Positions 26,166 through 35,760 of a stretch of DNA of 64,000 nucleotides are shown piece by piece. Below the pieces are notes generated by a model. It did no database searches. It was given only the letters and a program-made list of their open reading frames with translations, and was not told the origin of the DNA. The translations under genes were made by a program, and so were the position numbers. The stretch comes from Virgibacillus ihumii (GTDB taxonomy: Bacteria; Bacillota; Bacilli; Bacillales; Amphibacillaceae), in contig NZ_CACVAN010000001.1 of NCBI RefSeq assembly GCF_902726655.1, forward strand, positions 1,674,001-1,738,000. The letters are read 5' to 3'. Each line of letters starts with the position of its first letter. The first letter of the stretch is position 1.

Positions 26166-27143
26166 ATGAAAGCAATTATTGCAAAAAAACCTGGCGGCAC
26201 GGAACAATTAACCGTCACGGAGAAGCCGAAACCTGAGCCAAATGAGTATGAACTGCTGATCAAGGTAGAAGCAGCAGCAATTAACCGGACAGACATTATC
26301 AATCGACAAAGCGAATCCGGCTACCTGGATATCCCTATTCTGGGTGTTGAAGTTGCCGGAACAGTCGAACAGGCTGGGCCCGATACCAACATTCAACCGG
26401 GCACAAGGGTTATGGGGCTTGTTAATGGCGGAGGATATGCGGAATATGCTGTGATGCCGGCAAACCGTGCGATGGAGATTCCGGAAAACCTGTCATTTGA
26501 GCAGGCAGCAGCCATTCCAGAAGTATTTTTGACGGCCTATCAAACGTTGTTCTGGCACGGCAGACTGGCTGAAGGTGAAAAAGTTTTGGTTCATGCCGGG
26601 GGAAGTGGCGTTGGCACAGCAGCCATTCAATTGGCAAAACAAATCAGCAATGCACAGGTCCTGACAACAGCCGGCTCACAGGAAAAACTTGATTTTGCCG
26701 AATCATTGGGAGCAGACGTGTGCATAAATTATAAAAAGCTGGAGTTTGACGAAAAAATTTCACAGGCAACCGAAGACCGTGGTACAGATGTAATTCTCGA
26801 TTTTATCGGAGCATCGTACTGGCGGAAAAACATGAACAGCATTGCAGTGGATGGCCGTTGGGTCTTGATTGGCCTGCTCGGCGGTGCACAACTGGAAAAA
26901 GTTAACCTGTGGGAGTTAATGTCCAAACGGATTCAGTTGACCGGCACACTTCTTACCCCAAGAGATAACCAGTATAAAGCTGACCTCACTGCAGAATTTG
27001 TGTCAACAGCACTGCCACTCTGCAAGAACGAAAAAATCCGTCCTATCGTGGATCAGGTATTTCCATTCGAAGAAATCCAGCAGGCACATGAACATATGGA
27101 AGGCAACAAAAACATTGGGAAGATTATTTTAAAAGTGGATTGA
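26166..27143 (+). CDS. NAD(P)H:quinone oxidoreductase (zinc-independent MDR family)
   Basis: 325 residues of the medium-chain dehydrogenase family resembling PIG3/QOR enzymes: TDIINRQSESGYLDIPILG, the nucleotide-binding motif VHAGGSGVGTAAIQLAKQ and PRDNQYKADLTAEFV. Zinc ligands of alcohol dehydrogenases are absent, as expected for quinone or enone reductases. Start at ATG 26166 five bases after AAGGAGG; an in-frame extension upstream overlaps the RNase H gene and is not used. Confidence 0.88.
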   Translation: MKAIIAKKPGGTEQLTVTEKPKPEPNEYELLIKVEAAAINRTDIINRQSESGYLDIPILGVEVAGTVEQAGPDTNIQPGTRVMGLVNGGGYAEYAVMPANRAMEIPENLSFEQAAAIPEVFLTAYQTLFWHGRLAEGEKVLVHAGGSGVGTAAIQLAKQISNAQVLTTAGSQEKLDFAESLGADVCINYKKLEFDEKISQATEDRGTDVILDFIGASYWRKNMNSIAVDGRWVLIGLLGGAQLEKVNLWELMSKRIQLTGTLLTPRDNQYKADLTAEFVSTALPLCKNEKIRPIVDQVFPFEEIQQAHEHMEGNKNIGKIILKVD

Positions 27144-27183
27144 GAAAAAGCTGCACATGTCTTTCAATGTGCAGCTTTTAACA

Positions 27184-27336
27184 TTACCGCTTTCGTTTAT
27201 TCCGCTTATTATCCAGGTTCAAAAATTCCTTATCCTCAGCAAATTCCTCTTTATGCTGCTTGGGACTTGTATCATATTTAATGACGTTACGTTGTTTTCC
27301 CTTATCCTTATTGCGATTTTTATTTTGCTCTGACAT
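27184..27336 (-). CDS. Small highly charged protein, unknown
   Basis: 50 residues (MSEQNKNRNKDKGKQRNVIK ... ending DNKRNKRKR), rich in Lys, Asn, Arg and Glu, with no hydrophobic segment. AAAGGAGG lies nine bases before the ATG. Its 5' leader is copy 2 of the 85-bp repeat, in the same orientation. Composition resembles small spore or nucleic-acid-associated proteins; no family recognised. Confidence 0.6.
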   Translation of the reverse strand: MSEQNKNRNKDKGKQRNVIKYDTSPKQHKEEFAEDKEFLNLDNKRNKRKR

Positions 27337-27360
27337 TTGGAATAGCCTCCTTTTTTAGCT

Positions 27361-27445
27361 GTTAAGAAAGAAGAAAATTCTTTCTTACTGCATAAGTGCA
27401 GCTATAGCTGTCACCTAAAAGTTTGGTGATAACAAGGTTTTCTAA
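27361..27445 (-). repeat. 85-bp dispersed repeat, copy 2
   Basis: Same element as at 24424-24508, inverted. Here it ends 25 bases before the start of the small gene at 27184-27336 and would be in its leader. The second hairpin is extended to AAGAAAG/CTTTCTT, while the first has one A-C mismatch. Two diverged copies in one window suggest a family. Confidence 0.85.
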
Positions 27446-27517
27446 TTTATTTTGCCACGTTTCGGCATAATTATTTGGCGCAATTTGCTCATGCTAATGA
27501 AAAAGGAGGTATTTCAT

Positions 27518-27619
27518 ATGAGCCAGGATAAAGGAAAGAAGAAAAAGAACAAGAGCAAAAAGGAACTGAATGCAATGCGCGAGGACAATAAGGCACATCA
27601 AAACCGCCCGCCCAGATAA
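27518..27619 (+). CDS. Very small basic protein, unknown
   Basis: 33 residues: MSQDKGKKKKNKSKKELNAM then a polar tail ending RPPR. AAAGGAGGT sits eight bases before ATG, which is the main evidence for translation. Lysine-rich start shared in style with the 50-residue protein on the other strand. No family recognised. Confidence 0.5.
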   Translation: MSQDKGKKKKNKSKKELNAMREDNKAHQNRPPR

Positions 27620-27690
27620 TAATTTATGACTCGCTTCCTGTCTTCTGATACGATAAACTTAATAAGGAATACGAACAGGGAGCGAGAAAA

Positions 27691-28194
27691 ATGGAACCGA
27701 ATTTACGTCTGCGAACAATTGAAAAGACCGATCTGGAATTTTTGCACAAACTTAATAATGACCCCGATGTGATGAAATTCTGGTTTGAAGAACCATACAT
27801 GTCAATGGAAAAACTGAAAGAAGCGTATGAAAAAAGTCAGAACAGCACACAGCATCGGCAGTTTATCCTAGCTTTGGATAACGAAAAAATCGGCTATGTG
27901 GGACTGTTTGGAATTGAGAGTAGACATCGACATGCCGAGTTTGGCATCATGATTGATCCATCTTATCAGGGAAACGGATATGCTGGAAAATCAACAAATC
28001 TCGCACTGGAATACGGGTTTAACCAGTTGAATCTGAACAAAATCATTTTATACGTCGCTAAAAAAAATGAAAAAGCCGTCCACATTTATGAAAAAGCTGG
28101 CTTTCAAATTGAAGGAGACTTAAAAGAGCACTTTTTTGTCGATGGCAGCTATCATGATGCGGTTTTGATGAGTATCTTCCGACAAGACTTTTAA
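27691..28194 (+). CDS. speG: Spermidine N1-acetyltransferase
   Basis: GNAT acetyltransferase of 167 residues closely following E. coli SpeG: LRTIEKTDLEFLHKLNND, VMKFWFEEPY, HRHAEFGIMIDPSYQGNGYA (acetyl-CoA loop) and NEKAVHIYEKAGF. Transfers acetyl from acetyl-CoA to polyamines to limit their toxicity. Single gene with its own terminator. Confidence 0.88.
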   Translation: MEPNLRLRTIEKTDLEFLHKLNNDPDVMKFWFEEPYMSMEKLKEAYEKSQNSTQHRQFILALDNEKIGYVGLFGIESRHRHAEFGIMIDPSYQGNGYAGKSTNLALEYGFNQLNLNKIILYVAKKNEKAVHIYEKAGFQIEGDLKEHFFVDGSYHDAVLMSIFRQDF

Positions 28195-28202
28195 TATGAA
28201 AA

Positions 28203-28240
28203 AAACCTGCACAACTATTAGGAATGTGCAGGTTTTTCTA
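28203..28240 (+). terminator. Terminator of speG
   Basis: AACCTGCACA pairs with TGTGCAGGTT, followed by TTTTT. Confidence 0.85.
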
Positions 28241-28310
28241 TACCTTCCAATTGAGCTTGTTACATTTATCGAAACCGGATAATTGAGCTCGCATCAGTTA
28301 ATATTTCAAC

Positions 28311-28490
28311 TCATAAGGTTGATGTTCTTCTCGTACGGTCGATGTTCTCCTCGTGCGGTTGATATTCCTCCCGTACGGTTGATGTTCCCCGCGTAGGGTC
28401 GATGTTTTCCTCATACGGTTGATGTTCTTCCCGTACGATCGATGTTTTCCTCATGCGGTTGATGTTCCCCGCGTGCGGTTGATGTTTTCC
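28311..28490. repeat. Tandem array B: nine units of the 20-bp repeat
   Basis: Nine units of exactly 20 bp without indels, consensus YCGTACGGTTGATGTTYYCC, between convergent speG and cysQ. More diverged than array C but the GGTTGATGTT/GGTCGATGTT core is kept in nearly every unit. No ORF uses it. Confidence 0.9.
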
Positions 28491-28554
28491 ATAGTAACGC
28501 CGAGGATTAACATGTATAAAAAATTCCGGAGACGAGATGCAATCATTATTTTAA

Positions 28555-29361
28555 TTATGCTTTCCCTTTAACCAAAAACCATCCATTTTTCAAATTCTCA
28601 CGATTATAATAAAATCGCTCCTCATCCTCATGACGCAACACCTGTCCGCCGGCAGCTTCTACAATTGCTTGTCCGGCCCCGGTGTCCCATTCCATTGTTG
28701 GGGCATAGCGCGGATAGAAGTCAGCTTTTCCTTCTGCAACAAGACAAAACTTCAGTGAACTCCCGGCAGAAACGACATCGACTTCCTTATTTGCACGCAA
28801 ACCGTCAATAAATTCTTCGGTTTCAGCTGACATGTGGGAGCGGCTGGCCACCACATTGACAACACTGCCTTCTGTTACTTCAGGCAGTTGAACACTTTTC
28901 TCAACCAAATCATCTTCATCAGCAACATCCGCTTTTGATGCGCCTTCCAGTTTGAATGCACCCAAACCTTCACGTCCAAAATAAAACGTATCAAGAACCG
29001 GTGCGTAGATAACGCCCATAGCCGGGTATTTTTCGTCAATTAAGGCAATATTCACAGTAAACTCGCCATTTTTCTTGATGAACTCTTTTGTGCCGTCGAG
29101 GGGGTCCACCAAAAAGAACTGCTTCCAGTCTTTTCGCTCTTCATACGAAATATCACGGCCTTCCTCACTTAGAACAGGGATTCCGGCGTATGCATCCTGG
29201 AGTCCGTTCATAATTGCCTTGTGTGAACGCTGGTCAGCCTGGGTCAATGGTGAATCATCTTCTTTAACCTCAACCTCGATGTCTTTTTTGTAAACATCAA
29301 GAATCTCGTGTCCTGCCTGCAAGGAAATGTCCAACAGCTTTTTCAGACTTACCTCAGCCAT
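28555..29361 (-). CDS. cysQ: 3'(2'),5'-bisphosphate nucleotidase
   Basis: 268-residue inositol-monophosphatase-fold enzyme that removes the 3'-phosphate of PAP, the by-product of PAPS reduction. Metal site motifs VDPLDGTKEFIKKNGEF and MEWDTGAGQAIVEAAGG are intact, and the N-terminal EEGRDI supplies further ligands. Its ATG overlaps the cysC stop by one base. Last gene of the sulfate activation operon. Confidence 0.88.
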   Translation of the reverse strand: MAEVSLKKLLDISLQAGHEILDVYKKDIEVEVKEDDSPLTQADQRSHKAIMNGLQDAYAGIPVLSEEGRDISYEERKDWKQFFLVDPLDGTKEFIKKNGEFTVNIALIDEKYPAMGVIYAPVLDTFYFGREGLGAFKLEGASKADVADEDDLVEKSVQLPEVTEGSVVNVVASRSHMSAETEEFIDGLRANKEVDVVSAGSSLKFCLVAEGKADFYPRYAPTMEWDTGAGQAIVEAAGGQVLRHEDEERFYYNRENLKNGWFLVKGKA

Positions 29362-29963
29362 TATTTTACATATCCTTTCTCTTTCAGATAAGCAACAATT
29401 TGCTGAACGGACTCTTCCAGGCTCTGCTTATCCGTATCAACGGTCACTTCCGGATTTTTCGGCGCTTCATATGGGGCATCGATTCCGGTGAAGCCTTTAA
29501 TCTCACCTGCGCGTGCTTTTTTGTACAAGCCTTTTGGATCACGGGATTCACACGTTTCCACACTTGCATTTACAAATACTTCAATGAACTCGCCATCTTT
29601 CATTAGTTCACGCACATCATCACGGTCCTCACGATATGGTGAAATAAACGCAGTCAGGGTGAACAAGCCCGCATCCACCATCAGCTTGGATACTTCCCCG
29701 ATGCGGCGAATATTTTCTTTACGGTCTTCCGGACTGAAGCCGAGATTCTTGTTTAAACCATGACGGACATTGTCGCCATCCAGGCGATAAGTGCGTACAC
29801 CCTGTGCATGCAGTTCTTTTTCCAGTTCTACAGATACGGTCGATTTTCCGGAACCGGATAAACCAGTAAACCAGATAACCGCACTTTTATGGTTGTTCAA
29901 TTTCTGTCTGTCTTTTTTTGTAACTTTTGAATCGTGCCATACGATATTATCAGATTTTGCCAT
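29361..29963 (-). CDS. cysC: Adenylylsulfate kinase
   Basis: Phosphorylates APS to PAPS. 200 residues with Walker [12 protein letters not shown] (about 37-47), [25 protein letters not shown] and the [12 protein letters not shown] lid motif. ATG at 29963 follows AGGAGG by seven bases; longer annotated starts upstream are not supported. Lies between the sulfate transporter and cysQ. Confidence 0.94.
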   Translation of the reverse strand: MAKSDNIVWHDSKVTKKDRQKLNNHKSAVIWFTGLSGSGKSTVSVELEKELHAQGVRTYRLDGDNVRHGLNKNLGFSPEDRKENIRRIGEVSKLMVDAGLFTLTAFISPYREDRDDVRELMKDGEFIEVFVNASVETCESRDPKGLYKKARAGEIKGFTGIDAPYEAPKNPEVTVDTDKQSLEESVQQIVAYLKEKGYVK

Positions 29964-29974
29964 CTTTTTTCCTC

Positions 29975-31756
29975 CTAAAACCACACATTATAAATGATTG
30001 AAACCGATGTAATCATAACCAGAATACTTAAGGGTGTCCCCACTTTAATATAATCCTTGAACGTATAGCCACCCGGACCATAAACGATCAGGTTCGTCTG
30101 ATAGCCAATCGGTGTAATGAAGCTTGCAGATGCAGCAATGGCAATTGTCACCGCGAAGCCCATCGGATCCACTGTAAGCTGCTCCGCAAGTGACATCCCA
30201 ATCGGCACCATCAGCACAGCCGCTGCTGTATTTGTAATGAGTTCGGTAAACAAATTGGTTAAAAAATAAATCATAAAAATAATCGCCAGAATTCCGAATG
30301 GTTTTCCGAAACTGACCAATCCTGTTGCAATCCATTCAGCAAGTCCAGTCTCCCGCATCGCAACACCAATACCAAGTGCACTGGCAATTAAAAGCAGCAC
30401 ATCGAATTGGATATACCGTTTTGCTTCCTGCGGTGTGACAATTTTTGTAATTAATAAAATGAGCACCGCCAATGCCATCGCCTTGAACATACTGAAAACT
30501 CCAGCCGTAACAAGAGCAATCATTACAAGCAGCAATCCGATGGAAAACCAGCCTTTGACCGGATTTTTTTTCAGTTTTTCCGGCGTATCCAATGACGATA
30601 CCACATAAAAATCATTCGATTGCTGATTTTTTTCAAGAAAGTCGGTTCCCGCAAGTAACAACAGCGTATCACCTGGCCTGAGCACAATGTCACCGACTTT
30701 GCTCTTGATACGTTCATTATTACGATGGACAGCAATAACCCCGGCATCAAACTTTGACCGGAAACGGGACTGTTTAATCGTCTTCGTTGTCAGTGCCGAG
30801 TCATGCGAAACAACCACTTCCACCAGATTTGATGTTCCATTTTTCAAGTCGTTTAATCCAATGTTGGTACCCGTCTCAAGCTCAAGTCCCTTTATTTCCT
30901 CCAAATCGGCAATCGTAGAAATCAATCCGGTAAAAATCAGCCGATCTCCTTCTTCAATAACCGTCGTTGATTTAACCGGAGAAATATGATCTACCCCGCG
31001 AATGATTTCCACCAGGTACAACCCTTTCAAATCACGGAGTCCTGCGTCTTTAACTGATTTACCGATTTGCTGAAATGAATTGGATACATGCATTTCCGCA
31101 ATATATTCCTTGGAGTCCTCTTTTACGCGCTGACTGAACCCTTTATGATCCGGGAGAAGCCTGTGACCAATTGTAAACAGGTAAATCATCCCGACTATTG
31201 CAATCGGAATACCTACAACCGACAGCGTAAACAGAGAGAAGCCTTCCATATCATACGAACCGGTCAGCATACCATGCACAACCAGGTTGGTGGACGTACC
31301 AATCAGTGTAATCGTGCCACCCAAAATCGTTACATACGATAGTGGAATCAGGAACTTGGAAGGCGCAATCCCCCGGTCTTCACACCATTTTTTAATAACA
31401 GGTGTGAACGTGACAACGATTGGAGTATTGTTTAAAAAAGCGGAAAAAGCAGATACAGGTACAAAAAAACGTACCATCGAACCTGCTTGTGTTTTACTGT
31501 TCTTTAGCCATTTTGTCATCATCTGATCAATGAGTCCGCTCTTTTGAACCGCACCTGCGACAATAAACAGCAGTGCAATCGTCAGCATCCCCTCATTGGA
31601 GAAACCACTCAACGCTTGTTCCGGACTCAAAATTCCCGAAACAAGCAAAATAACCAGTACTGAAAACACGATCATATCAGGACGCGCTACATCCAATAGC
31701 AGCGCGCCCAGCATACCTATTATTAAAATCAAAACAAAAATCATTTGAAAAGTCAT
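29975..31756 (-). CDS. SLC13-type sulfate symporter with RCK (TrkA-C) domains
   Basis: 593 residues: about five helices, then two TrkA-C regulatory domains in the middle (about 205-385; [18 protein letters not shown] and [17 protein letters not shown]), then six more helices ending in the [19 protein letters not shown] signature. This arrangement matches SAC1/SLT-like sodium-sulfate symporters. Position between sat and cysC supports sulfate uptake. Replaces the CysP or ABC sulfate importer seen in other Bacillaceae. Confidence 0.88.
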   Translation of the reverse strand: MTFQMIFVLILIIGMLGALLLDVARPDMIVFSVLVILLVSGILSPEQALSGFSNEGMLTIALLFIVAGAVQKSGLIDQMMTKWLKNSKTQAGSMVRFFVPVSAFSAFLNNTPIVVTFTPVIKKWCEDRGIAPSKFLIPLSYVTILGGTITLIGTSTNLVVHGMLTGSYDMEGFSLFTLSVVGIPIAIVGMIYLFTIGHRLLPDHKGFSQRVKEDSKEYIAEMHVSNSFQQIGKSVKDAGLRDLKGLYLVEIIRGVDHISPVKSTTVIEEGDRLIFTGLISTIADLEEIKGLELETGTNIGLNDLKNGTSNLVEVVVSHDSALTTKTIKQSRFRSKFDAGVIAVHRNNERIKSKVGDIVLRPGDTLLLLAGTDFLEKNQQSNDFYVVSSLDTPEKLKKNPVKGWFSIGLLLVMIALVTAGVFSMFKAMALAVLILLITKIVTPQEAKRYIQFDVLLLIASALGIGVAMRETGLAEWIATGLVSFGKPFGILAIIFMIYFLTNLFTELITNTAAAVLMVPIGMSLAEQLTVDPMGFAVTIAIAASASFITPIGYQTNLIVYGPGGYTFKDYIKVGTPLSILVMITSVSIIYNVWF

Positions 31757-31771
31757 GGGAGTTTTCCCCTT

Positions 31772-32923
31772 TTAGTTTTGCTTCATTCCTTTAATCAGAA
31801 TGTCGGCAACTTCCGGACGTGAAAATTCTTTTGGAGGACGCTCTCCATCACGAAGTAGTCCACGAACTTTTGTACCGCTCAAATGCACATGGTTTTCTTT
31901 ATCATGCGGGCATGTTTTTGCAGTGGCCATGTTTCCGCAAACCGTGCAGAAAAATGCATGTTCAAATTTGAAAACTTGAATGCCCAGTTCTTCTTCAAAC
32001 TGAGAAATAAATTCCTGTGCTTCATAAGTGCCGTAATAATCACCCACACCGGCATGGTCGCGGCCAACAATGAAGTGTGTGCAGCCGAAATTTTTCCGTA
32101 CGATTGCATGCAGAACGGATTCTTTAGGTCCGGCATAGCGCATTGCAGCAGGATAAATTGCCAGACGGGTGCGATCTTCCGGATAATAATGCTTCAAGAT
32201 TGTCTGATAACTTTCCATCCGGACATCAGCAGGAATATCATCTGCTTTCGTTTCACCAACTAGCGGATTCAACAAGAGACCATCAACTGCTTCCAGGGCA
32301 CACTTTTGAATGTACTCATGGGCACGGTGTACCGGATTGCGTGTCTGGAAGCCGACAATTGTTTTCCATCCTAGATCATCAAACATTTTGCGTGTTTCTG
32401 TCGGATCCATATAAAATTCATTAAATTCACCGTGATCCGGACGCTGCAGCAGCGTAATAGGTCCGCCCAGATAAACAGCACCGCGCTCATATAGCTTTTT
32501 AACGCCAGGGTGCTTATCCTCCGTAGTTCCATATACATTCTGTGCTTCAAGTTTACTGTCATATGTAAACTTTTCTTCTACTTCAATCGTTCCGTAAATA
32601 ATTCCGTCTTCACCTTTAAGCGCTACTTCATCACCAATATTTAATGCTTCTGCCTGTTCTTTTGTTACCGGCAATGTAATCGGAATTGTCCAAACCGTTC
32701 CATCCGACAAACGGTAATTATTAACAACACTTTCATAGTCAGCCTGACCCATGAATCCTTTCAGCGGGCTGAACCCTCCAATACCAATCAGTTCAATATC
32801 GGAAACGACCCACGGATTCACCGTCAATGATGGGAGTGATTCTGCTTTTTTTATTGCTTCTTCTTTTGCTTGTCCTTCCAATTCGCGGTTAATCAAAGTA
32901 CCGCCATGTGGTTCATTAGCCAT
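31772..32923 (-). CDS. sat: Sulfate adenylyltransferase
   Basis: Makes APS from ATP and sulfate. About 383 residues, homo-oligomeric single-domain type. Catalytic [14 protein letters not shown] and [12 protein letters not shown] motifs are present, plus a four-Cys zinc site in [21 protein letters not shown] at 32923 follows GGAGG by seven bases; the frame extends 15 codons upstream without a ribosome site. First gene of sat-SLC13-cysC-cysQ; PAPS reductase and sulfite reductase are not in the window. Confidence 0.95.
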   Translation of the reverse strand: MANEPHGGTLINRELEGQAKEEAIKKAESLPSLTVNPWVVSDIELIGIGGFSPLKGFMGQADYESVVNNYRLSDGTVWTIPITLPVTKEQAEALNIGDEVALKGEDGIIYGTIEVEEKFTYDSKLEAQNVYGTTEDKHPGVKKLYERGAVYLGGPITLLQRPDHGEFNEFYMDPTETRKMFDDLGWKTIVGFQTRNPVHRAHEYIQKCALEAVDGLLLNPLVGETKADDIPADVRMESYQTILKHYYPEDRTRLAIYPAAMRYAGPKESVLHAIVRKNFGCTHFIVGRDHAGVGDYYGTYEAQEFISQFEEELGIQVFKFEHAFFCTVCGNMATAKTCPHDKENHVHLSGTKVRGLLRDGERPPKEFSRPEVADILIKGMKQN

Positions 32924-33123
32924 TGTATTACCTCCAAAATCTGTTTTCATACTTTTACAGTATACCATTGTTTTTCGTCAAATTCTATCATTATTCGGGG
33001 GTATACGTTATTGGAACAGCTTTTGGGAATCCGACTTCAAGTTTTTTAAAATTGCTGCTTTTGACTGTCATGTTTCACTGCGAATAAAATGGTGGTAAAT
33101 ACATTGTAAGAAAGGTGGTTATT

Positions 33124-34143
33124 ATGACAGACGACTTGCAAAACCAGCGGATTACCCTTGCTGAACGCCCAGCCGGCATGCCAACAACGGAACATTTTTC
33201 AATTCAGGACGCACCACTATTGCAACCTGAAGATGGACAAATTCAGATTCAATCCCTTTATATCTCGGTCGACCCGTATATGCGGGGGAGAATGAATAAA
33301 GGAAAATCATATGTGGCACCGTTAAAACTGAACGAGCCGATTAACGGTCGGATTGTGGGGAAAGTGCTGCAATCAGAATCGAATCAACTGCGTGCCGGCG
33401 ATAAAGTTGTCGGTATGCTGGACTGGCAAAAATACAATACCGTAGATGCTGATAGTGTACGTAAAATTGAAGAAACCGGTGCACCGCTGCCAGCCTACTT
33501 AAGTGTGCTTGGAATTAACGGACTCACAGCCTATTTCGGATTGCTCGACATTGGCCAGCCAAAAGCAGGCGAAACAGTTGTCGTTTCAGGTGCTGCCGGT
33601 GCGGTCGGTATGATTGCTGGTCAAATCGCAAAACTTAAAGGAACGCGCGTTGTCGGTATTGCCGGGACTGATGCTAAAACAGACTTTTTGAAAAATGAAC
33701 TTAGGTTTGATGAAGCGATTAACTATAAGACAACAGACGACATATCCAAAGCAATTGCCGCATCATGCCCGGAAGGTGTTGATATTTACTTTGACAATGT
33801 CGGCGGACCCGTGTCAGATGCAGTTATGAACCATCTTAACGATTTTGCGCGTATTCCACTATGTGGTGCCATTTCATCCTATAACCGGACAGATGATGAC
33901 CTCGGAACACGAATCCAGCCAAAACTGATTAAATCCCGCTCCATGATCAAAGGATTTATCGTCGGCGATTACAGCGAGCGTTTTGATGAAGGATTGCGTG
34001 ATCTTTCAACATGGCTGGCAAAGGGAAAACTCAACTACAGGGAGAACATTATAGAAGGATTTGAAAATGTTCCCAATGCATTTCTCGGTTTATTTACAGG
34101 TGACAATATTGGAAAACAATTGGTTAAAGTACCGGAAGAATAA
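33124..34143 (+). CDS. NADPH-dependent enone/2-alkenal reductase (CurA/PTGR type)
   Basis: About 339 residues of the MDR family, resembling Bacillus YfmJ and E. coli CurA: SVDPYMRGRMN, VVSGAAGAVGMIAGQIAKLKG nucleotide-binding loop and DIYFDNVGGPVSDAVMNHL. Reduces C=C bonds conjugated to carbonyls. ATG 33124 is chosen over an upstream in-frame start because of the AAGGTGG site. Divergent from sat and followed after 24 bases by a second MDR enzyme. Confidence 0.85.
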   Translation: MTDDLQNQRITLAERPAGMPTTEHFSIQDAPLLQPEDGQIQIQSLYISVDPYMRGRMNKGKSYVAPLKLNEPINGRIVGKVLQSESNQLRAGDKVVGMLDWQKYNTVDADSVRKIEETGAPLPAYLSVLGINGLTAYFGLLDIGQPKAGETVVVSGAAGAVGMIAGQIAKLKGTRVVGIAGTDAKTDFLKNELRFDEAINYKTTDDISKAIAASCPEGVDIYFDNVGGPVSDAVMNHLNDFARIPLCGAISSYNRTDDDLGTRIQPKLIKSRSMIKGFIVGDYSERFDEGLRDLSTWLAKGKLNYRENIIEGFENVPNAFLGLFTGDNIGKQLVKVPEE

Positions 34144-34167
34144 AGCTTTAGGAAAGGAGCAGTTACG

Positions 34168-35097
34168 ATGAAAGCAGTAATTATTGAAGGTTATGGCGGA
34201 AAAGAGCAATTACAGTACACTGACAGGAACATGCCTGTTTTGAAGGATAATGATGTATTAATTGAAATTGAGGCAACTTCCGTGAATCCAGTCGACTGGA
34301 AAATTCGTGAAGGCTACCTGAAGGAAAAAATCCCATATGATTTCCCTGTGACCCTTGGTCTGGACGCAGCTGGAACAATCAAAGAAACCGGAAAAAAGGT
34401 GCAAAAGTTTCAGGTCGGGGATAAAGTTTTTACCCGCCCAGACATAACACGTAACGGGACATACGCTGAATATGTTGCAGTCGATGAAGGTCTCGTTGTC
34501 AAAAAACCGGACAACCTTTCGATGGAAGAGGCCGCGTCTATTCCACTGGTCGGATTGACGGCATGGCAATGCCTGGTTGATTTTGCTGGAATCAAAGAAG
34601 GCGACAAAGTTCTGGTGCATGCAGGCTCCGGCGGTGTTGGAAGCTTCGCCATCCAGCTCGCAAAGTCATTCGGTGCATGGGTTGCCACAACATGCAGTAC
34701 GGACAATGTTGAATTCGTTCAATCACTGGGAGCGGATAAAGTTATTGACTATCGCAGTGAAAACTTTAGCGAGACTCTCCAGGATATGGACATTGTCTTT
34801 GACACACTTGGCGGCGACATTCAGCAGCAAAGCTATAACGTTTTAAAAGAAAAAGGCTGCCTCGTCTCGATTGCAATGCCGCCGGATCAGGACGTTGCTG
34901 AGGAGTATAATATTAAAGCAGGATACGTGTTTCTTGAACCCGACGGCGAACAGCTTGCTAAAATTGGTGAGAAACTGGAAAATGAAACAATCCGTCCAGT
35001 CGTTGGAACTGTTATGGATTTGAAAGATATTAAAAAAGCACATGAATTGAGCGAGACACATCATGCGAAAGGTAAGATTGTGCTGAAGGTGAAGTAA
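34168..35097 (+). CDS. NADP-dependent MDR oxidoreductase
   Basis: 309 residues, quinone-oxidoreductase-like: ATSVNPVDWKIREGYLKEK, VTLGLDAAGTI, LVHAGSGGVGSFAIQLAKSFGA. Zinc ligands are absent. Pairs with the preceding CurA-type gene and ends at a clear terminator, so the two likely form a carbonyl-stress operon; substrate unknown. Confidence 0.85.
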   Translation: MKAVIIEGYGGKEQLQYTDRNMPVLKDNDVLIEIEATSVNPVDWKIREGYLKEKIPYDFPVTLGLDAAGTIKETGKKVQKFQVGDKVFTRPDITRNGTYAEYVAVDEGLVVKKPDNLSMEEAASIPLVGLTAWQCLVDFAGIKEGDKVLVHAGSGGVGSFAIQLAKSFGAWVATTCSTDNVEFVQSLGADKVIDYRSENFSETLQDMDIVFDTLGGDIQQQSYNVLKEKGCLVSIAMPPDQDVAEEYNIKAGYVFLEPDGEQLAKIGEKLENETIRPVVGTVMDLKDIKKAHELSETHHAKGKIVLKVK

Positions 35098-35111
35098 GTG
35101 GAATTATAGGG

Positions 35112-35146
35112 TAAGGCCGTCATTTTATGATGGCCTCACTTTTTGC
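35112..35146 (+). terminator. Terminator of the MDR gene pair
   Basis: AGGCCGTCAT pairs with ATGATGGCCT, then CACTTTTTG. Confidence 0.75.
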
Positions 35147-35244
35147 TTTGCTGTAATTAAGTATTTAGGATCATTAAAAATCTGATTCCTTCTATTATGA
35201 AGGGTATATGATTTAATTAGGCACAGATAATTTAAACAGCGGTC

Positions 35245-35325
35245 TTATTTTTTCAGTGTAATTCTTAATGTGTAAATAGATATAATTAGGGCGATAAGCG
35301 ATATAATGAAAGCAATCCAGATCAT
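35245..35325 (-). CDS. Tiny single-helix membrane peptide, possible type I toxin-like
   Basis: 26 residues: MIWIAFIISLIALIISIYTL then RITLKK. One hydrophobic helix and a short basic tail, the layout of holin-like/type I toxin peptides. GAGG lies about nine bases before the ATG. No antisense RNA can be proven from sequence. Low-confidence gene call. Confidence 0.35.
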   Translation of the reverse strand: MIWIAFIISLIALIISIYTLRITLKK

Positions 35326-35428
35326 TAAAATCAGCCTCTTCTCTTGTTTAGTTAGTATATTTGTTATATACTATGAATAGAATATGGAGTGGGGAAAAGA
35401 GAAATATTCCTCTTTTCCCGCATTAGGT

Positions 35429-35557
35429 TTAAGACTTTCGCTTTCCCGAGCGAGGGTCTTTTTGTTTTTCACGTCTTTTTAACATAACAATTACGAAATT
35501 TATAATCGCAACCGTTAAATTAATGAACGACGTTACCAAAACAAGTACCATCTCCAT
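35429..35557 (-). CDS. Small membrane peptide, possible holin-like toxin
   Basis: 42 residues: one helix (VLVLVTSFINLTVAIINFVI) followed by a strongly basic tail (KRREKQKDPRSGKRKS). AGGGGGG lies five bases before ATG. The 3' end overlaps a hairpin (35431-35461) whose T run (GTCTTTTTG) points to the plus strand, so an opposing RNA could end inside this gene, as in type I toxin-antitoxin loci. A strong GGGAAAAGAG/CTCTTTTCCC hairpin (35394-35420) follows. Confidence 0.45.
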   Translation of the reverse strand: MEMVLVLVTSFINLTVAIINFVIVMLKRREKQKDPRSGKRKS

Positions 35558-35760
35558 ATCATCCCCCCTTTCTTACAGGGGGTGATTTTATATTACCATA
35601 ATCCTGGATTAAAACAAGTGTTCGTATTAAAAAATCACTTCCTGCTTTTTACTAACTACTTTTATTGTTGCGCACCGGCTCTTCTACCACTAATCTTTCC
35701 TGATAAAAAATTGACCTTTAGGGCATGCTAAATGCAAAATCAGAAAGGTGGTAGTAAAAA

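Noticed and set aside
35245-35557. Remnant prophage because of holin-like peptides
   Set aside because: No other phage gene, integrase, att site or composition shift nearby.
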